The notes: generated by a model from the letters alone, not told the origin. A DNA stretch of 36,134 bases from an uncultured archaeon (GCA_902384525.1 CABMCA010000014.1:1-36134); one strand, 5' to 3'; positions 1-7,156 are shown, counted from the stretch's first letter. Translations and numbers: made by a program.

Positions 1-825
1 CTCAGGGTTGACGCCAACATTTCCATCATGGGCGGCCAGCGCGCCGAGATAAAGAACATCTCATCGCACAAGGGCGCAGAACGGGCGCTTTTGTTTGAGA
101 TCGTGCGCCAGAAGAACGTGCTCAGAAGAGGCGGCGTGGTAGTCCAGGAGACGCGCCACTTTGATGAGGCGCGCGAAATTACGCTTTCCATGCGTTCCAA
201 AGAAGAAGCGCATGACTACCGATATTTCCCCGAACCCGATCTTGTGCCTCTTAAGATATCAGGCTGGGCCCCTGCTATCAAGGCAACGCTGCCAGAGCTT
301 CCGGATGCAAGAAGGATGAGATTTGTGGAGCAATATGGCATCACTGATGATCATGCCAAGGCACTCACATCTGAGCGCAAAGTTGCGATATTCTACGAAG
401 AGGTCGCGAAAAACGTTGATCCCAAGATGGCAGCGGTCTGGATATCCGATGTTCTTAAAGGTGAATTGAATTACCGCGACCTGACTATCGATGCTTTCAA
501 GAAAGAGCATATGCTTTCTGTTATCGGGCTGCTTGTGGGTAAGAAAATAACAGAGGATGGCGCAGTTGATATTATCAGGACTCTCCTTGATAAAGGCGGC
601 TCGCCTGAAGAGATCGTGAAAGAAAAAGGTCTCCTGAAAGTGGAAGGAGATATAGTTTCAACAGCAGCGGAAGAAGCCATCAAGGAGAATCCAGTCGCTG
701 TTGCTGATTTTAAAGCCGGGAAAGAGAAGGCGCTCAACTCGCTTGTGGGCGCGGTCATGAAGAAGACAAAGGGAAGAGCTGATGCGAGGACGGCGCGGGA
801 GATATTGCTGGGGAAGCTGGGGTAA
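1..825 (+). CDS. gatB: Aspartyl/glutamyl-tRNA(Asn/Gln) amidotransferase subunit B, 3' part (5' end outside window)
   Basis: GatB is the tRNA-binding and kinase-like subunit of the GatCAB amidotransferase, which converts misacylated Asp-tRNA(Asn) or Glu-tRNA(Gln) in the cytoplasm. The reading frame is open from the first base and begins inside the conserved RVDANISI stretch. It continues through AEIKNISS and the diagnostic DYRYFPEPDL, then the helical domain, and ends in the YqeY-like tail (TAREILLGKLG). The DYRYFPEPDL form and the tail point to GatB rather than the related archaeal GatE. About 275 residues are visible; the N-terminal catalytic half lies upstream of the window. The last 105 bases recur twice downstream (1823-1867 and 6831-6935), which marks this 3' end as an insertion point. 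Confidence 0.95.
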   Translation, partial: LRVDANISIMGGQRAEIKNISSHKGAERALLFEIVRQKNVLRRGGVVVQETRHFDEAREITLSMRSKEEAHDYRYFPEPDLVPLKISGWAPAIKATLPELPDARRMRFVEQYGITDDHAKALTSERKVAIFYEEVAKNVDPKMAAVWISDVLKGELNYRDLTIDAFKKEHMLSVIGLLVGKKITEDGAVDIIRTLLDKGGSPEEIVKEKGLLKVEGDIVSTAAEEAIKENPVAVADFKAGKEKALNSLVGAVMKKTKGRADARTAREILLGKLG

Positions 826-835
826 GAGCTATTAA

Positions 836-1519
836 ATGGATGAGAATCTAATTACAAATTGGTTAATCGCCATTGGCACAATAGCTTTAGCTATTATAGC
901 AGTCTTCCAAGACAAAATTCGTTCTTGGTTGATGAGACCGAAGTTGAATGTTTCAATCGTTGTTGCTCCGCCGGATTGTCATAAGACTACTTTAGTTTCC
1001 TTTACCCAAGATGGACGATTAATTGAAGCTGATTGCTATTATTTTAGGATTCGTGTAAAAAATATAGGTAACCAAAGAGCTGAATTGGTTGAGGTATTCG
1101 CGGCAGAGTTATTAAAGCAACAAGCTGATGGGTCATTTAAGAAAATGGATTCGTTCTTACCGATGAATCTTGTTTGGGCTCACATCAAGCGACCATTTTT
1201 CGATGCGATTTCGCCCGGAATGGAAAAACATTGCGATTTGGGGCATGTCATCGAACCACCTAAGAGAGCAATGTTTGGGGGAGAGGATAATCCACAATTA
1301 GGTATTCCGGCGGATAAAACAATCTTTAGCTTTGACCTTGCGGTAAAACCAAATACCATGAGCCATCTCATCCCTCAAGGAAAGTACCGTCTTGCACTTC
1401 AAATTGCTGCAGCAAATACGGAACCTGTTAAAAAAATTCTAGAGATCACGCTTACAGGTAGTTGGTATGATGATGAGGCAAGAATGTTTAGTGATGGGAT
1501 TGGAATTCGAATACTCTAA
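836..1519 (+). CDS. Hypothetical membrane-anchored protein
   Basis: I do not recognise this 227-residue protein. One hydrophobic helix (about residues 8-24) is followed by a basic stretch (KIRSWLMRPK), so it is probably anchored at the N-terminus with the rest in the cytoplasm. The remainder looks like a beta-rich globular domain (KLNVSIVV, YFRIRVKNIG, YRLALQIAAAN). The start ATG lies only 10 bases after the gatB stop and has no clear Shine-Dalgarno sequence, so it may be read through from gatB. Composition is more AT-rich than gatB. It is the first gene after the gatB 3' end and is probably cargo of the inserted island. Confidence 0.7.
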   Translation: MDENLITNWLIAIGTIALAIIAVFQDKIRSWLMRPKLNVSIVVAPPDCHKTTLVSFTQDGRLIEADCYYFRIRVKNIGNQRAELVEVFAAELLKQQADGSFKKMDSFLPMNLVWAHIKRPFFDAISPGMEKHCDLGHVIEPPKRAMFGGEDNPQLGIPADKTIFSFDLAVKPNTMSHLIPQGKYRLALQIAAANTEPVKKILEITLTGSWYDDEARMFSDGIGIRIL

Positions 1520-1534
1520 TGTAAACCTAGGGGC

Positions 1535-1817
1535 CAACACAGATGTTTTTTCTTTTCCTCTTTCAATGTTCACGATTATACTGTTGTCTATGAAGATTTT
1601 CATGGTAAAATGCCTAAGGTCTTGAGCCTCTTTCTTGAATCTTTTCTTATTTTTGCAAGCACCGTATCGAAATCTTGAGGTAGAAAGTCGCGAGATTCCT
1701 TGATTTTTTGGTAAACTTTTTCTCACAATTATATTTTCATTATTTTGATACATATTTACATTATCCTCTTCCATAATCCCCAGCACTTCTCTTATTTTAT
1801 TGGGGATGGTTATTTCA
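1535..1817 (-). pseudogene. Decayed vapBC copy (AbrB-type antitoxin plus start of PIN toxin)
   Basis: Reading the minus strand, an AbrB-like segment (ITIPNKIREVLGI, then NNENIIVRKSLPK) clearly resembles the intact VapB at 6498-6743. After KSLPK the match continues only in a shifted frame. The toxin start MKIFIDNSIIVNIERGKE (ATG at 1603) then corresponds to the first residues of the intact VapC, but homology stops near 1535 after fewer than 30 residues. The antitoxin N-terminus is missing because the copy is joined at about 1817 directly to a gatB 3' fragment. Frameshift, truncation at both ends and loss of most of the PIN domain show that this copy is dead. Confidence 0.8.
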
Positions 1818-1822
1818 GCAGA

Positions 1823-1867
1823 AAAGGAAAGGCGCTCAACTCGCTTGTGGGGGCTGTGATGAGGAAG
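1823..1867 (+). repeat. Partial copy of the gatB 3' coding sequence (copy B)
   Basis: This stretch aligns without gaps to gatB 721-765 with 6 differences in 45 bases. In the gatB frame it reads KALNSLVGAVMRK. Three of the differences are synonymous third-position changes and one gives K to R. Homology stops after RK and the frame runs on to a TGA at about 1882. It is flanked by the decayed vapBC copy and the helicase gene, and lies in the same orientation as gatB. Confidence 0.8.
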
Positions 1868-1930
1868 CACTTGTTCAAACCGTGATGGGAATTTGGTCTG
1901 GATATAATACAAAAGGCACTATTTTTCCAA

Positions 1931-4450
1931 TCAGCTATTAAAATCCATATCTATAACATCTATATGATTTTGAATTTCGTCCAAAAACATACTTTCGTTA
2001 TCTTTTTGAGTATAGATGATTATGTCTTCTTTTGCCCTTGTAAGTGCGACATAAAATAATCTTCTTTCCTCTTCTTCTTTATATTTATATTTGGTTTCCA
2101 TTGCTGGTTCAAATATTAAAGGATCTTCTTTTTCGCTTGGAATACCATGCAAACCCTTGTTAACACTGAGGATAAATACGGTTCTGGCCTGCAAACCTTT
2201 ACTTTTATGAACTGTCATTAAAGGAATAGAAGAAGGACTTCTTGTATCAATTTGTATAGATACATCATTAAGATAACCGTAATCCAAAATTAGTTTTAGC
2301 AATGGACTTTTTTCTCTATATAAAATATATATATCCTGAGGTGCATATCCTTTTTGTAGGTATTGTTTTACCTTTTTTACACAATGCTCAGCAGCTTGTT
2401 GAATATATGTTGAGGGATTTTTATGAAAATATGAATAAACACTGATTTTCTTTTCTCTGATATCATTGGCCCTTGTTTCTTTTGCAAGTTGAGCATCGCG
2501 ATTATATTTAATTAGATTTGCTCCTGCATCAACTATAGATTTGATACTTCTATAATTGATTGAAAGATCAGTTCTGGCAGGATTATCAAAATAATTGCCA
2601 AATTTTACAAAAAATTCAAGGTTTGACCCACTAAATCCCATAATACTTTGCCAATCATCACCTACACAAAATAATTTGCAATTCGTATTTTTTGCCATTA
2701 ATTTTTTTATGAGTTTATACCTTTGACTGCTTATATCTTGATATTCATCGATCAGTATATGATCGATCGAATTATTATATAACAATTGATTCGATTCCAA
2801 TATTGTCAAAGCTTGATTGATCATATCAGAAAAATCTATTTCATCTGTTTGATTTAGCGCTTTTTCATAATTTTTGTAAATTACCAATGCAAGTTCAGAA
2901 AAAGCTTTTTGTTTGGGAGACCAAGTTTTTTTTTCAAGTCTTTCATTGATATTTTGAGGTGTTAATCCATTTGTTTTAGCTTTTGTTATAAATGTTGCAA
3001 TATCTTTTGGGATTCTTTCAATGGATTCCTTGCCCAGTTTCCAAATTCGTTCTACTAATTCAGTATAACTTATCGGTGATAAAATGATATCTTTGGTTGG
3101 ATTTTTTCTTCTAATTTCATTTGTTAATTTAGTTTTAAAATATTCGATAAAATCGTTTCTTTTTGATTCTCGATAACTGATTTGTAAAAGAGTATATTCT
3201 GGATGTTGTTTGAATTTTTCAATTTTAAGTTGCATTCCTCTCTTATATTCTAATGATGGATCATCATTTTTGAACCATTCAGGTACTTCAGCATTTTCAT
3301 TTAGTGCCCAATGCTCGATGTATAAATCGTATTCTGGCAGAAAAAAATCAGGTTTTGGAGTTTTTAGTTGGCCGTTTTTATCATGATAATTCATCCAATA
3401 TGAAGGATATTCATATCTTACTTGAATATATTTACCATTAATTTTATGACTCAAAAAAAAGTTCAATATAATTCTTTCACCCTCGCTTTTTACCTTTGTT
3501 CCATTTAGGGCAACATAACTCAAATTTTTCAGATAATTATACCATTCGTCTTTCGTTTCATAGTCTGACTCCGTCCTAAGTCGTTCCTGATTTCCCAAAG
3601 ATAATAAATATTGCAGAATTTTTTCTTTAAATGAAAAATCTTTTTCCTCTTTTTTATAAAGAGACGTGATGAAATCAGTATATTCAAAATCAAAGTTATT
3701 GCTATTAAATTTTAATTTTGGCTTAACTGCAGCCGTGTTAAGAATCTCAAAGCCCAGTGAGTGGAATGTTTTTACTTTAACATCATCTATTCCGAATCTT
3801 TTCTTAAGTCTTTCCTTTATGTCGTTTGCAGCCTTCGTTTGATACGCCAAAACAAGTATCCTATTTGGCTCTACTCTCTCCTGTTTCCTAAATACAAGAT
3901 AGGCTATTCTTGTGATTAGTACTTCTGTTTTACCTGACCCTGCACTAGCTACTACAAGATTATGCTTATCATCTGTAATAATTGCTGTTTTTTGGTTATC
4001 ATCAAAATTAATTTCCGATTTTAAGAAAAAAGAAGCATATTCTTTTTTTCTTCTTTCAATTAATTCATGGTTAAAATTCTCTATTGATTTTTTTGAATCA
4101 ATTACTTTGTCTATTGAATTTTCAACTATATCATTTGACAATTTAAATATATTTGATTCTTTTTTTAAATAATAAAGAAATTTGTGATATTCATTGAGTT
4201 TATCGAGTACATCTTCTCTGACTGAATGTATCAGATATGCATCAGAGTTTTTTATATTGTATAAATAATTTTTAATCTTTTGATTATTATCTTCTATATT
4301 TTTTTTTAAATTTTGTATAATTTTGTCTTCTTCATCATCTAGATTTTTATGGAATAATTTCTTCCTCTTAACATCGTTCATAAATTCGGATTCAATTTCC
4401 ATGAATTTCTCAATATCTATTGTGGAAATTCTAAGTATATTATGTTGCAT
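1931..4450 (-). CDS. UvrD/Rep-family DNA helicase of helicase IV (HelD)-like type with an inserted nuclease-like domain
   Basis: This 839-residue SF1A helicase has a Q-motif (Q153), Walker A ASAGSGKT (168-175), the motif Ia region LAYQTKAAND, TFHSLG, motif II DEYQD, motif III VGDDWQSIMGFSGS, motif IV INYRS, motif V VHKSKGLQA and motif VI FYVALTRAKED. Between the 1A and 1B parts (about 320-430) is an insertion with GE, PDF (367-369), IEHW (E379) and EYKRG, the pattern of the restriction-endonuclease-like domain in helicase IV relatives. The first 150 residues are lysine-rich and probably coiled coil. It would unwind DNA 3' to 5', possibly with nicking activity. It stands alone in the island and is extremely AT-rich, which suggests transfer. 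Helicases of this kind occur in repair and in defence loci, and the sequence cannot decide between these. Confidence 0.85.
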   Translation of the reverse strand: MQHNILRISTIDIEKFMEIESEFMNDVKRKKLFHKNLDDEEDKIIQNLKKNIEDNNQKIKNYLYNIKNSDAYLIHSVREDVLDKLNEYHKFLYYLKKESNIFKLSNDIVENSIDKVIDSKKSIENFNHELIERRKKEYASFFLKSEINFDDNQKTAIITDDKHNLVVASAGSGKTEVLITRIAYLVFRKQERVEPNRILVLAYQTKAANDIKERLKKRFGIDDVKVKTFHSLGFEILNTAAVKPKLKFNSNNFDFEYTDFITSLYKKEEKDFSFKEKILQYLLSLGNQERLRTESDYETKDEWYNYLKNLSYVALNGTKVKSEGERIILNFFLSHKINGKYIQVRYEYPSYWMNYHDKNGQLKTPKPDFFLPEYDLYIEHWALNENAEVPEWFKNDDPSLEYKRGMQLKIEKFKQHPEYTLLQISYRESKRNDFIEYFKTKLTNEIRRKNPTKDIILSPISYTELVERIWKLGKESIERIPKDIATFITKAKTNGLTPQNINERLEKKTWSPKQKAFSELALVIYKNYEKALNQTDEIDFSDMINQALTILESNQLLYNNSIDHILIDEYQDISSQRYKLIKKLMAKNTNCKLFCVGDDWQSIMGFSGSNLEFFVKFGNYFDNPARTDLSINYRSIKSIVDAGANLIKYNRDAQLAKETRANDIREKKISVYSYFHKNPSTYIQQAAEHCVKKVKQYLQKGYAPQDIYILYREKSPLLKLILDYGYLNDVSIQIDTRSPSSIPLMTVHKSKGLQARTVFILSVNKGLHGIPSEKEDPLIFEPAMETKYKYKEEEERRLFYVALTRAKEDIIIYTQKDNESMFLDEIQNHIDVIDMDFNS

Positions 4451-4700
4451 ATAGTGTATTTATAATTAAAGAATATACTGAACATCATCTCAAAAGTTTA
4501 TAAAGACTTGCTCCTCCGTACTAAGAAAAATGCAAAATTCCTTAATCCAATGATTGCTTCTTTTCGTGAAAAGGTTCAACCATGGACTTTCGTTTATACT
4601 ACGTTCGCAGCGCGCTATCAATTCCGCTTCACATTACGTTTTGGTAGTGGTTGATACTGGAAATAATGAATATTATTGGATTTTTGAAAGATCACTTGGG

Positions 4701-4752
4701 GGGATGAGCCGCCCTGAAAAGCGGCGAGAGTTGGGCATCAATGCGAACTGCG
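4701..4752. repeat. Dispersed GC-rich repeat, copy R1
   Basis: The core GGATGAGCCGCCC-GAAAA-GCGGCGAGAG, a GGGC motif and ATGCGAAC(T) are shared with copies at 5335-5390 and 5947-5999. Inside R1 the bases GCCGC and GCGGC form a perfect 5-bp hairpin around CCTGAAAA. It corresponds only to the second half of R2 and R3. Confidence 0.65.
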
Positions 4753-4835
4753 TAGATGGCTTTTTTTGTAATAGGGTCAAAAATGGGAAAATGGCAACGC
4801 CAGTCGATGGGGTTTGTGTGAAGGGAACACGGATA

Positions 4836-4903
4836 ACGCGGATTTTGCGGATATTCACGGATTTCGTATCTGTGTCGATCCGCGTCATCAGCGCCATCCG
4901 CGT
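4836..4903. repeat. Imperfect inverted repeat with GCGGAT / ATCCGC units
   Basis: ACGCGGAT (4836-4843), followed by further GCGGAT and CGGAT units, faces two copies of ATCCGCGT (4878-4885 and 4896-4903). The arms could fold into a hairpin. No coding signal is associated with it. Its origin is unknown; dispersed repeats of this style are common in many genomes. Confidence 0.55.
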
Positions 4904-4987
4904 TCTATTTTAGACCAAATGAATGTGAAGCGCCTAAACACAATAAGGTTGAATGGAAATAGCTCAGCGCCGATTGCGTGGGTTAGC

Positions 4988-5022
4988 GATGCACCGGAAG
5001 AAGGTACGAGAGGCGGCGCGGG
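4988..5022. repeat. Degenerate fourth copy of the GC-rich repeat
   Basis: GATGCACCGGAAGAAGG, then CGAGAGGCGG, resembles the R2/R3 core GATGAGCCG-CCGGAAAAGGGGCGAGAGG. It has substitutions and a small deletion. It is the weakest member of the family. Confidence 0.4.
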
Positions 5023-5109
5023 AAGCGGAGGACAGCAGGAAATTGTTACATTTTCTTTCAATACCATTATGTATAGAACGGAAATTAACAACGAACTAAA
5101 CGAACACAA

Positions 5110-5133
5110 ACGAACTCGTGTGTGTGAGTTCGT
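5110..5133. repeat. Perfect 8-bp hairpin
   Basis: ACGAACTC (5110-5117) and GAGTTCGT (5126-5133) are exact reverse complements separated by a GT-repeat loop. The surroundings carry several more CGAAC and GTTCG units. No T-run follows, so I do not call it a terminator. Confidence 0.5.
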
Positions 5134-5294
5134 ACCCGTTCGTACAAGTTCCTTGTTTCGTTTTCATGATGCTGGGAGTTTGTCTGGGGCTATGTCGTGC
5201 GCCACATTTTAATCTATTTAATTTAATAATTATTTTTATATTGTAAACCTTAATAATGTTTCTCTGCGCCCCGGAAATGAGCAACTCGTTCCCC

Positions 5295-5390
5295 GGCTCC
5301 CCCCAAATCTGCTGACAAAGCCCGCATCCACTGCGGAGGATGAGCCGACCGGAAAAGGGGCGAGAGGCTGGGCGACAAAGCGAATTGTGC
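5295..5390. repeat. Dispersed GC-rich repeat, copy R2
   Basis: This is a full-length copy. It starts GGCTCCCC-CAAAT, runs through CAAAGCCC and CTGCGGAGGATGAGCCG, and ends GGGCGACAAAGCGAA. R3 has the same order of blocks. It lies just downstream of the hicA stop on the minus strand. Confidence 0.65.
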
Positions 5391-5444
5391 AAAGTCCCAC
5401 ATTCAATATAAATGAGGCACAATATTACTTTATTACCTATAAAT

Positions 5445-5658
5445 TTAAAGATGTTCTAATAATTCTTCTAATGAAACTCCCGATTGATCCAATATACTTT
5501 TAAGAGTGGGTTTCTTTACAGGATCATGTAATGGCACAGTAACTGTTGCTTCCCCTTTTTGCATAAATACGTGGCTCCCTTTCTGCCGTACTATTATGAA
5601 ACCTATTTTATTCAAAGATCGGATAATTTTTACCAGATACAGAAGGAAGTTTAGGCAC
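5445..5658 (-). pseudogene. hicA: HicA-type mRNA interferase toxin, frameshifted
   Basis: HicA toxins are small dsRBD-fold ribonucleases. A GTG at 5658 gives PKLPSVSGK. After five A residues in a row (plus-strand T5 near 5626) the homology jumps frame and continues KIIRSLNKIGFIIVRQKGSH, then VPLHDPVKKPTLKSILDQ and a C-terminal SLEELLEHL before TAA. The joined product of about 70 residues is a typical full-length HicA, including the conserved GSH histidine. Two A residues appear to be missing from the usual SGKK run. As written, translation stops after about 16 residues. It could be a real inactivation or a homopolymer sequencing error. It overlaps the hicB stop by 8 bases, so the pair was one operon. 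Confidence 0.75.
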
Positions 5659-5857
5659 TTGCAACTTCCACCATACAGACTTCAGCATACGTCCGCGCCT
5701 GCTCATGTGAGACTTCAAGAACTAATTCAATTGCTTCTTTAATATTTTCGAGAGCCTCTTCTTTTGTCTCTCCTTCACTTATTGCAGCGGGAAGTTCAAG
5801 ACATTGGACTGTATATCCACCTTCATCAGCTTCTTCGAGTTTTACTGTGAATTGCAT
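5651..5857 (-). CDS. hicB: HicB-family antitoxin
   Basis: This 68-residue protein has the HicB fold signature: FTVKLEEADEGGYTVQCLELPAAISEGETKEEALENIKEAI. HicB proteins neutralise HicA toxins and can repress their own promoter. It is the short form without an added DNA-binding domain. Its ATG at 5857 follows an AT-rich leader with a TATA-like TTTAATAATT. The overlapping downstream hicA carries a frameshift, so this antitoxin may now act alone. Confidence 0.85.
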   Translation of the reverse strand: MQFTVKLEEADEGGYTVQCLELPAAISEGETKEEALENIKEAIELVLEVSHEQARTYAEVCMVEVASA

Positions 5858-5910
5858 GTTTGATAATTGGATTTGTAATTATTAAAACTATGGGCTGCAC
5901 CCCTTTCCTG

Positions 5911-5999
5911 GGCTCCCTACAAATGTTTGGCCAAAGCCCCCCAACTGCGCAGGATGAGCCGCCCGGAATAGTGGCGAGAGGCTGGGTGACAATGCGAAC
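5911..5999. repeat. Dispersed GC-rich repeat, copy R3
   Basis: The block order is the same as in R2: GGCTCCC-ACAAAT, CAAAGCCCC, CTGCGCAGGATGAGCCGCC, GGCGAGAGGCTGGG, then GACAATGCGAAC. It lies between the vapC stop and the hicB start, so each of these two minus-strand TA operons is followed by one repeat. Confidence 0.65.
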
Positions 6000-6072
6000 A
6001 GCAGAATCTTTATAATAAATACAAACCCACGCTGGCACAGCTGCACGCTCACCGACCGCGCCGCCGAAGAGC

Positions 6073-6501
6073 TCACATTTTCTTCTTAAGCTCAGCCGGA
6101 GTTATTGCTGCTTTCTCCACACCCGGTATTATAGTAAAATGCTTTTTATTCCCGGTAAGCAGCCAGTCCCCCTTCTCACGAACAAAAGTAGCAGCAATAG
6201 CCACGTCCTGATATTCGATCGGAAGCCCGTTCGCTATGAGATAGGCATTTATTTTTCCTATAATTTCCGCAATTTCCATATCAAGTGGTACGATCTGGAA
6301 ACATGCAAAAAGTTCTTTTGCTTTTTTCGTGGCTTTTTTATAGTCTGTCCTGAGATATGTCCCTGTAAATATCTCGGATGCAACGACAGAGCTTATCAGA
6401 ATAGAATTATTTTGTTCAATCAAATGGTCAAGTAATCCTGCTGTTTCTTCTTTTCCTCGTTCAATATCCACGATTACACTGGTGTCTATGAAAATTTTCA
6501 T
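6073..6501 (-). CDS. vapC: VapC-type PIN-domain ribonuclease toxin
   Basis: This 142-residue protein has a complete set of PIN acidic residues: D6 (IDTS), E43 (ASEIF), D99 (YQDVAIAA) and the N118 region (LTGNKKHF). VapC toxins cleave tRNA or other structured RNA in the cytoplasm using Mg2+ or Mn2+. The start ATG at 6501 overlaps the vapB stop in an ATGA, which indicates translational coupling with the antitoxin. This is the only intact copy in the window; related fragments lie at 1535-1603 and 7474-7606. Confidence 0.92.
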   Translation of the reverse strand: MKIFIDTSVIVDIERGKEETAGLLDHLIEQNNSILISSVVASEIFTGTYLRTDYKKATKKAKELFACFQIVPLDMEIAEIIGKINAYLIANGLPIEYQDVAIAATFVREKGDWLLTGNKKHFTIIPGVEKAAITPAELKKKM

Positions 6502-6743
6502 GGTAAAATGCCCATGGCTTTGAGCCTCTCCCTGGAATCTTTTCTCATTTTTGCACGCACAGTATCGAAATCCTGTGGCAGAAAGTCGCGGAACTCCTTT
6601 ATTTTTGGCAAAGTTTTTCTAACTATGATCTTTTCATTATTCAGGGACATATCAACACTATCCCCTTCCCTGATCCCCAGCGCTTCCCTTATTTTTTTGG
6701 GGATGGTTATTTGTGCATGCCTTGTCACTGTAACGGTTGTCAT
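6498..6743 (-). CDS. vapB: AbrB/SpoVT-type antitoxin (VapB)
   Basis: This 81-residue protein starts with a swapped-hairpin AbrB domain (MTTVTVTRHAQITIPKKIRE, then LGIREGDSVDM), followed by a C-terminal tail rich in charged residues that probably wraps the toxin. I chose the ATG at 6743 because the open frame further upstream encodes only a low-complexity Tyr/Ile run from AT-rich promoter DNA. It overlaps vapC by 4 bases. The TA complex probably represses its own promoter at the regularly spaced half-sites at 6750-6795. Confidence 0.9.
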   Translation of the reverse strand: MTTVTVTRHAQITIPKKIREALGIREGDSVDMSLNNEKIIVRKTLPKIKEFRDFLPQDFDTVRAKMRKDSRERLKAMGILP

Positions 6744-6749
6744 AAATAT

Positions 6750-6795
6750 TAGTATGAATTGGTAGTATTTAATATTTACTAATAATTTGTAGTAA
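6750..6795 (-). promoter_or_regulatory. Putative vapBC operator: phased TAGTA/TACTA half-sites
   Basis: TAGTA occurs at 6750-6754 and 6763-6767, TACTA at 6777-6781, and TAGTA at 6790-6794, spaced 13, 14 and 13 bases. The DNA between is AT-only and holds the likely TATA element for vapB. The middle pair forms an inverted repeat around TTTAATATT. Such spacing suits binding by an AbrB-type antitoxin oligomer; this is inferred. Confidence 0.45.
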
Positions 6796-6830
6796 TAATA
6801 TGCAATTCTCATCATCTTTTGCTAACACAG

Positions 6831-6935
6831 GAAGAAAAAGCGCTCAACTCGCTAGTGGGTGCGGTCATGAAGAAGACAAAAGGAAGAGCGGATGCGAGGG
6901 CAGCGCGGGAGATATTGCTGGGGAAGCTGGGATAG
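6831..6935 (+). repeat. Second copy of the gatB 3' end (copy C), including the stop codon
   Basis: It aligns gap-free to gatB 721-825 with 11 differences in 105 bases. Seven are silent, counting the stop change from TAA to TAG; the rest give K to E and T to A. The reading frame is preserved to the stop. This pattern means the copy diverged while it was part of a working gatB, not as a dead duplicate. It marks the right border of an insertion at the gatB 3' end. There is no start or upstream half here. Confidence 0.88.
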
Positions 6936-7049
6936 GCACAGCCGCCCGCTTGTCGATGGCGCCGCTACGCATCATCGGATGCCTCAACAAGAGATTTATA
7001 CAATATACCCTTTATCATCCCTGCCGACCTGATAATAAGGCTGGTTAAA
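6936..7049. other. Sequence downstream of gatB copy C; no gene seen
   Basis: A short GC-rich stretch after the gatB stop (GGCACAGCCGCCCGC, then GCGCCGC) passes into AT-rich DNA. The beginning loosely resembles 6033-6068. I see no open frame with protein character. Confidence 0.4.
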
Positions 7050-7154
7050 TTGAAGCTCATCTCAAAAGATGAAGCTATGGATGCACTAAATAAACCCAAA
7101 CCCTATGTTAGCCAAAAAAATTATAATAATGCAAAAGAAAATCTGGAGGATTGA
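7050..7154 (+). CDS. Candidate 34-residue ORF ahead of the UPF0175-like gene
   Basis: A TTG-initiated frame reads LKLISKDEAMDALNKPKPY and ends KENLED at a TGA (7152-7154), 2 bases before the next gene's ATG. The residue mix looks like a soluble helical peptide, but no good ribosome-binding site precedes it. It could instead be the surviving tail of a longer gene or chance. I do not recognise a family. Confidence 0.3.
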   Translation: MKLISKDEAMDALNKPKPYVSQKNYNNAKENLED

Positions 7155-7156
7155 AT

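Larger units (their letters stand above)
4451..5444. other. Gene-poor stretch of about 1 kb with degenerate repeats
   Basis: I find no convincing gene here. Open frames exist on both strands but show no recognisable protein sequence and cross repeated, palindromic DNA. From left to right it holds the AT-rich upstream region of the helicase (possible TATA around 4460-4470), repeat R1 (4701-4752), a GCGGAT-rich inverted repeat (4836-4903), a degenerate repeat copy (4988-5022), an 8-bp hairpin (5110-5133) and repeat R2 (5295-5390). Confidence 0.6.

Noticed and set aside
1931-4450. Gabija or another two-gene defence system using a UvrD-like helicase
   Set aside because: No OLD-type nuclease or other partner gene lies next to the helicase.
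4554-5212. Open frames on the plus strand that could be read as two hypothetical proteins
   Set aside because: They cross the palindromic and repeated DNA, show no family features and have no ribosome-binding sites.
4701-5999. CRISPR array
   Set aside because: The repeats are long, irregularly spaced and diverged, and no cas genes are present.
5096-6076. Minus-strand frames over the GC-rich repeats
   Set aside because: Their residues come from the repeat sequence itself; similar short frames arise at each copy.
6033-6944. Similarity between 6033-6068 and the DNA just after the second gatB tail
   Set aside because: Only short GC-rich blocks match with many differences; chance cannot be excluded.
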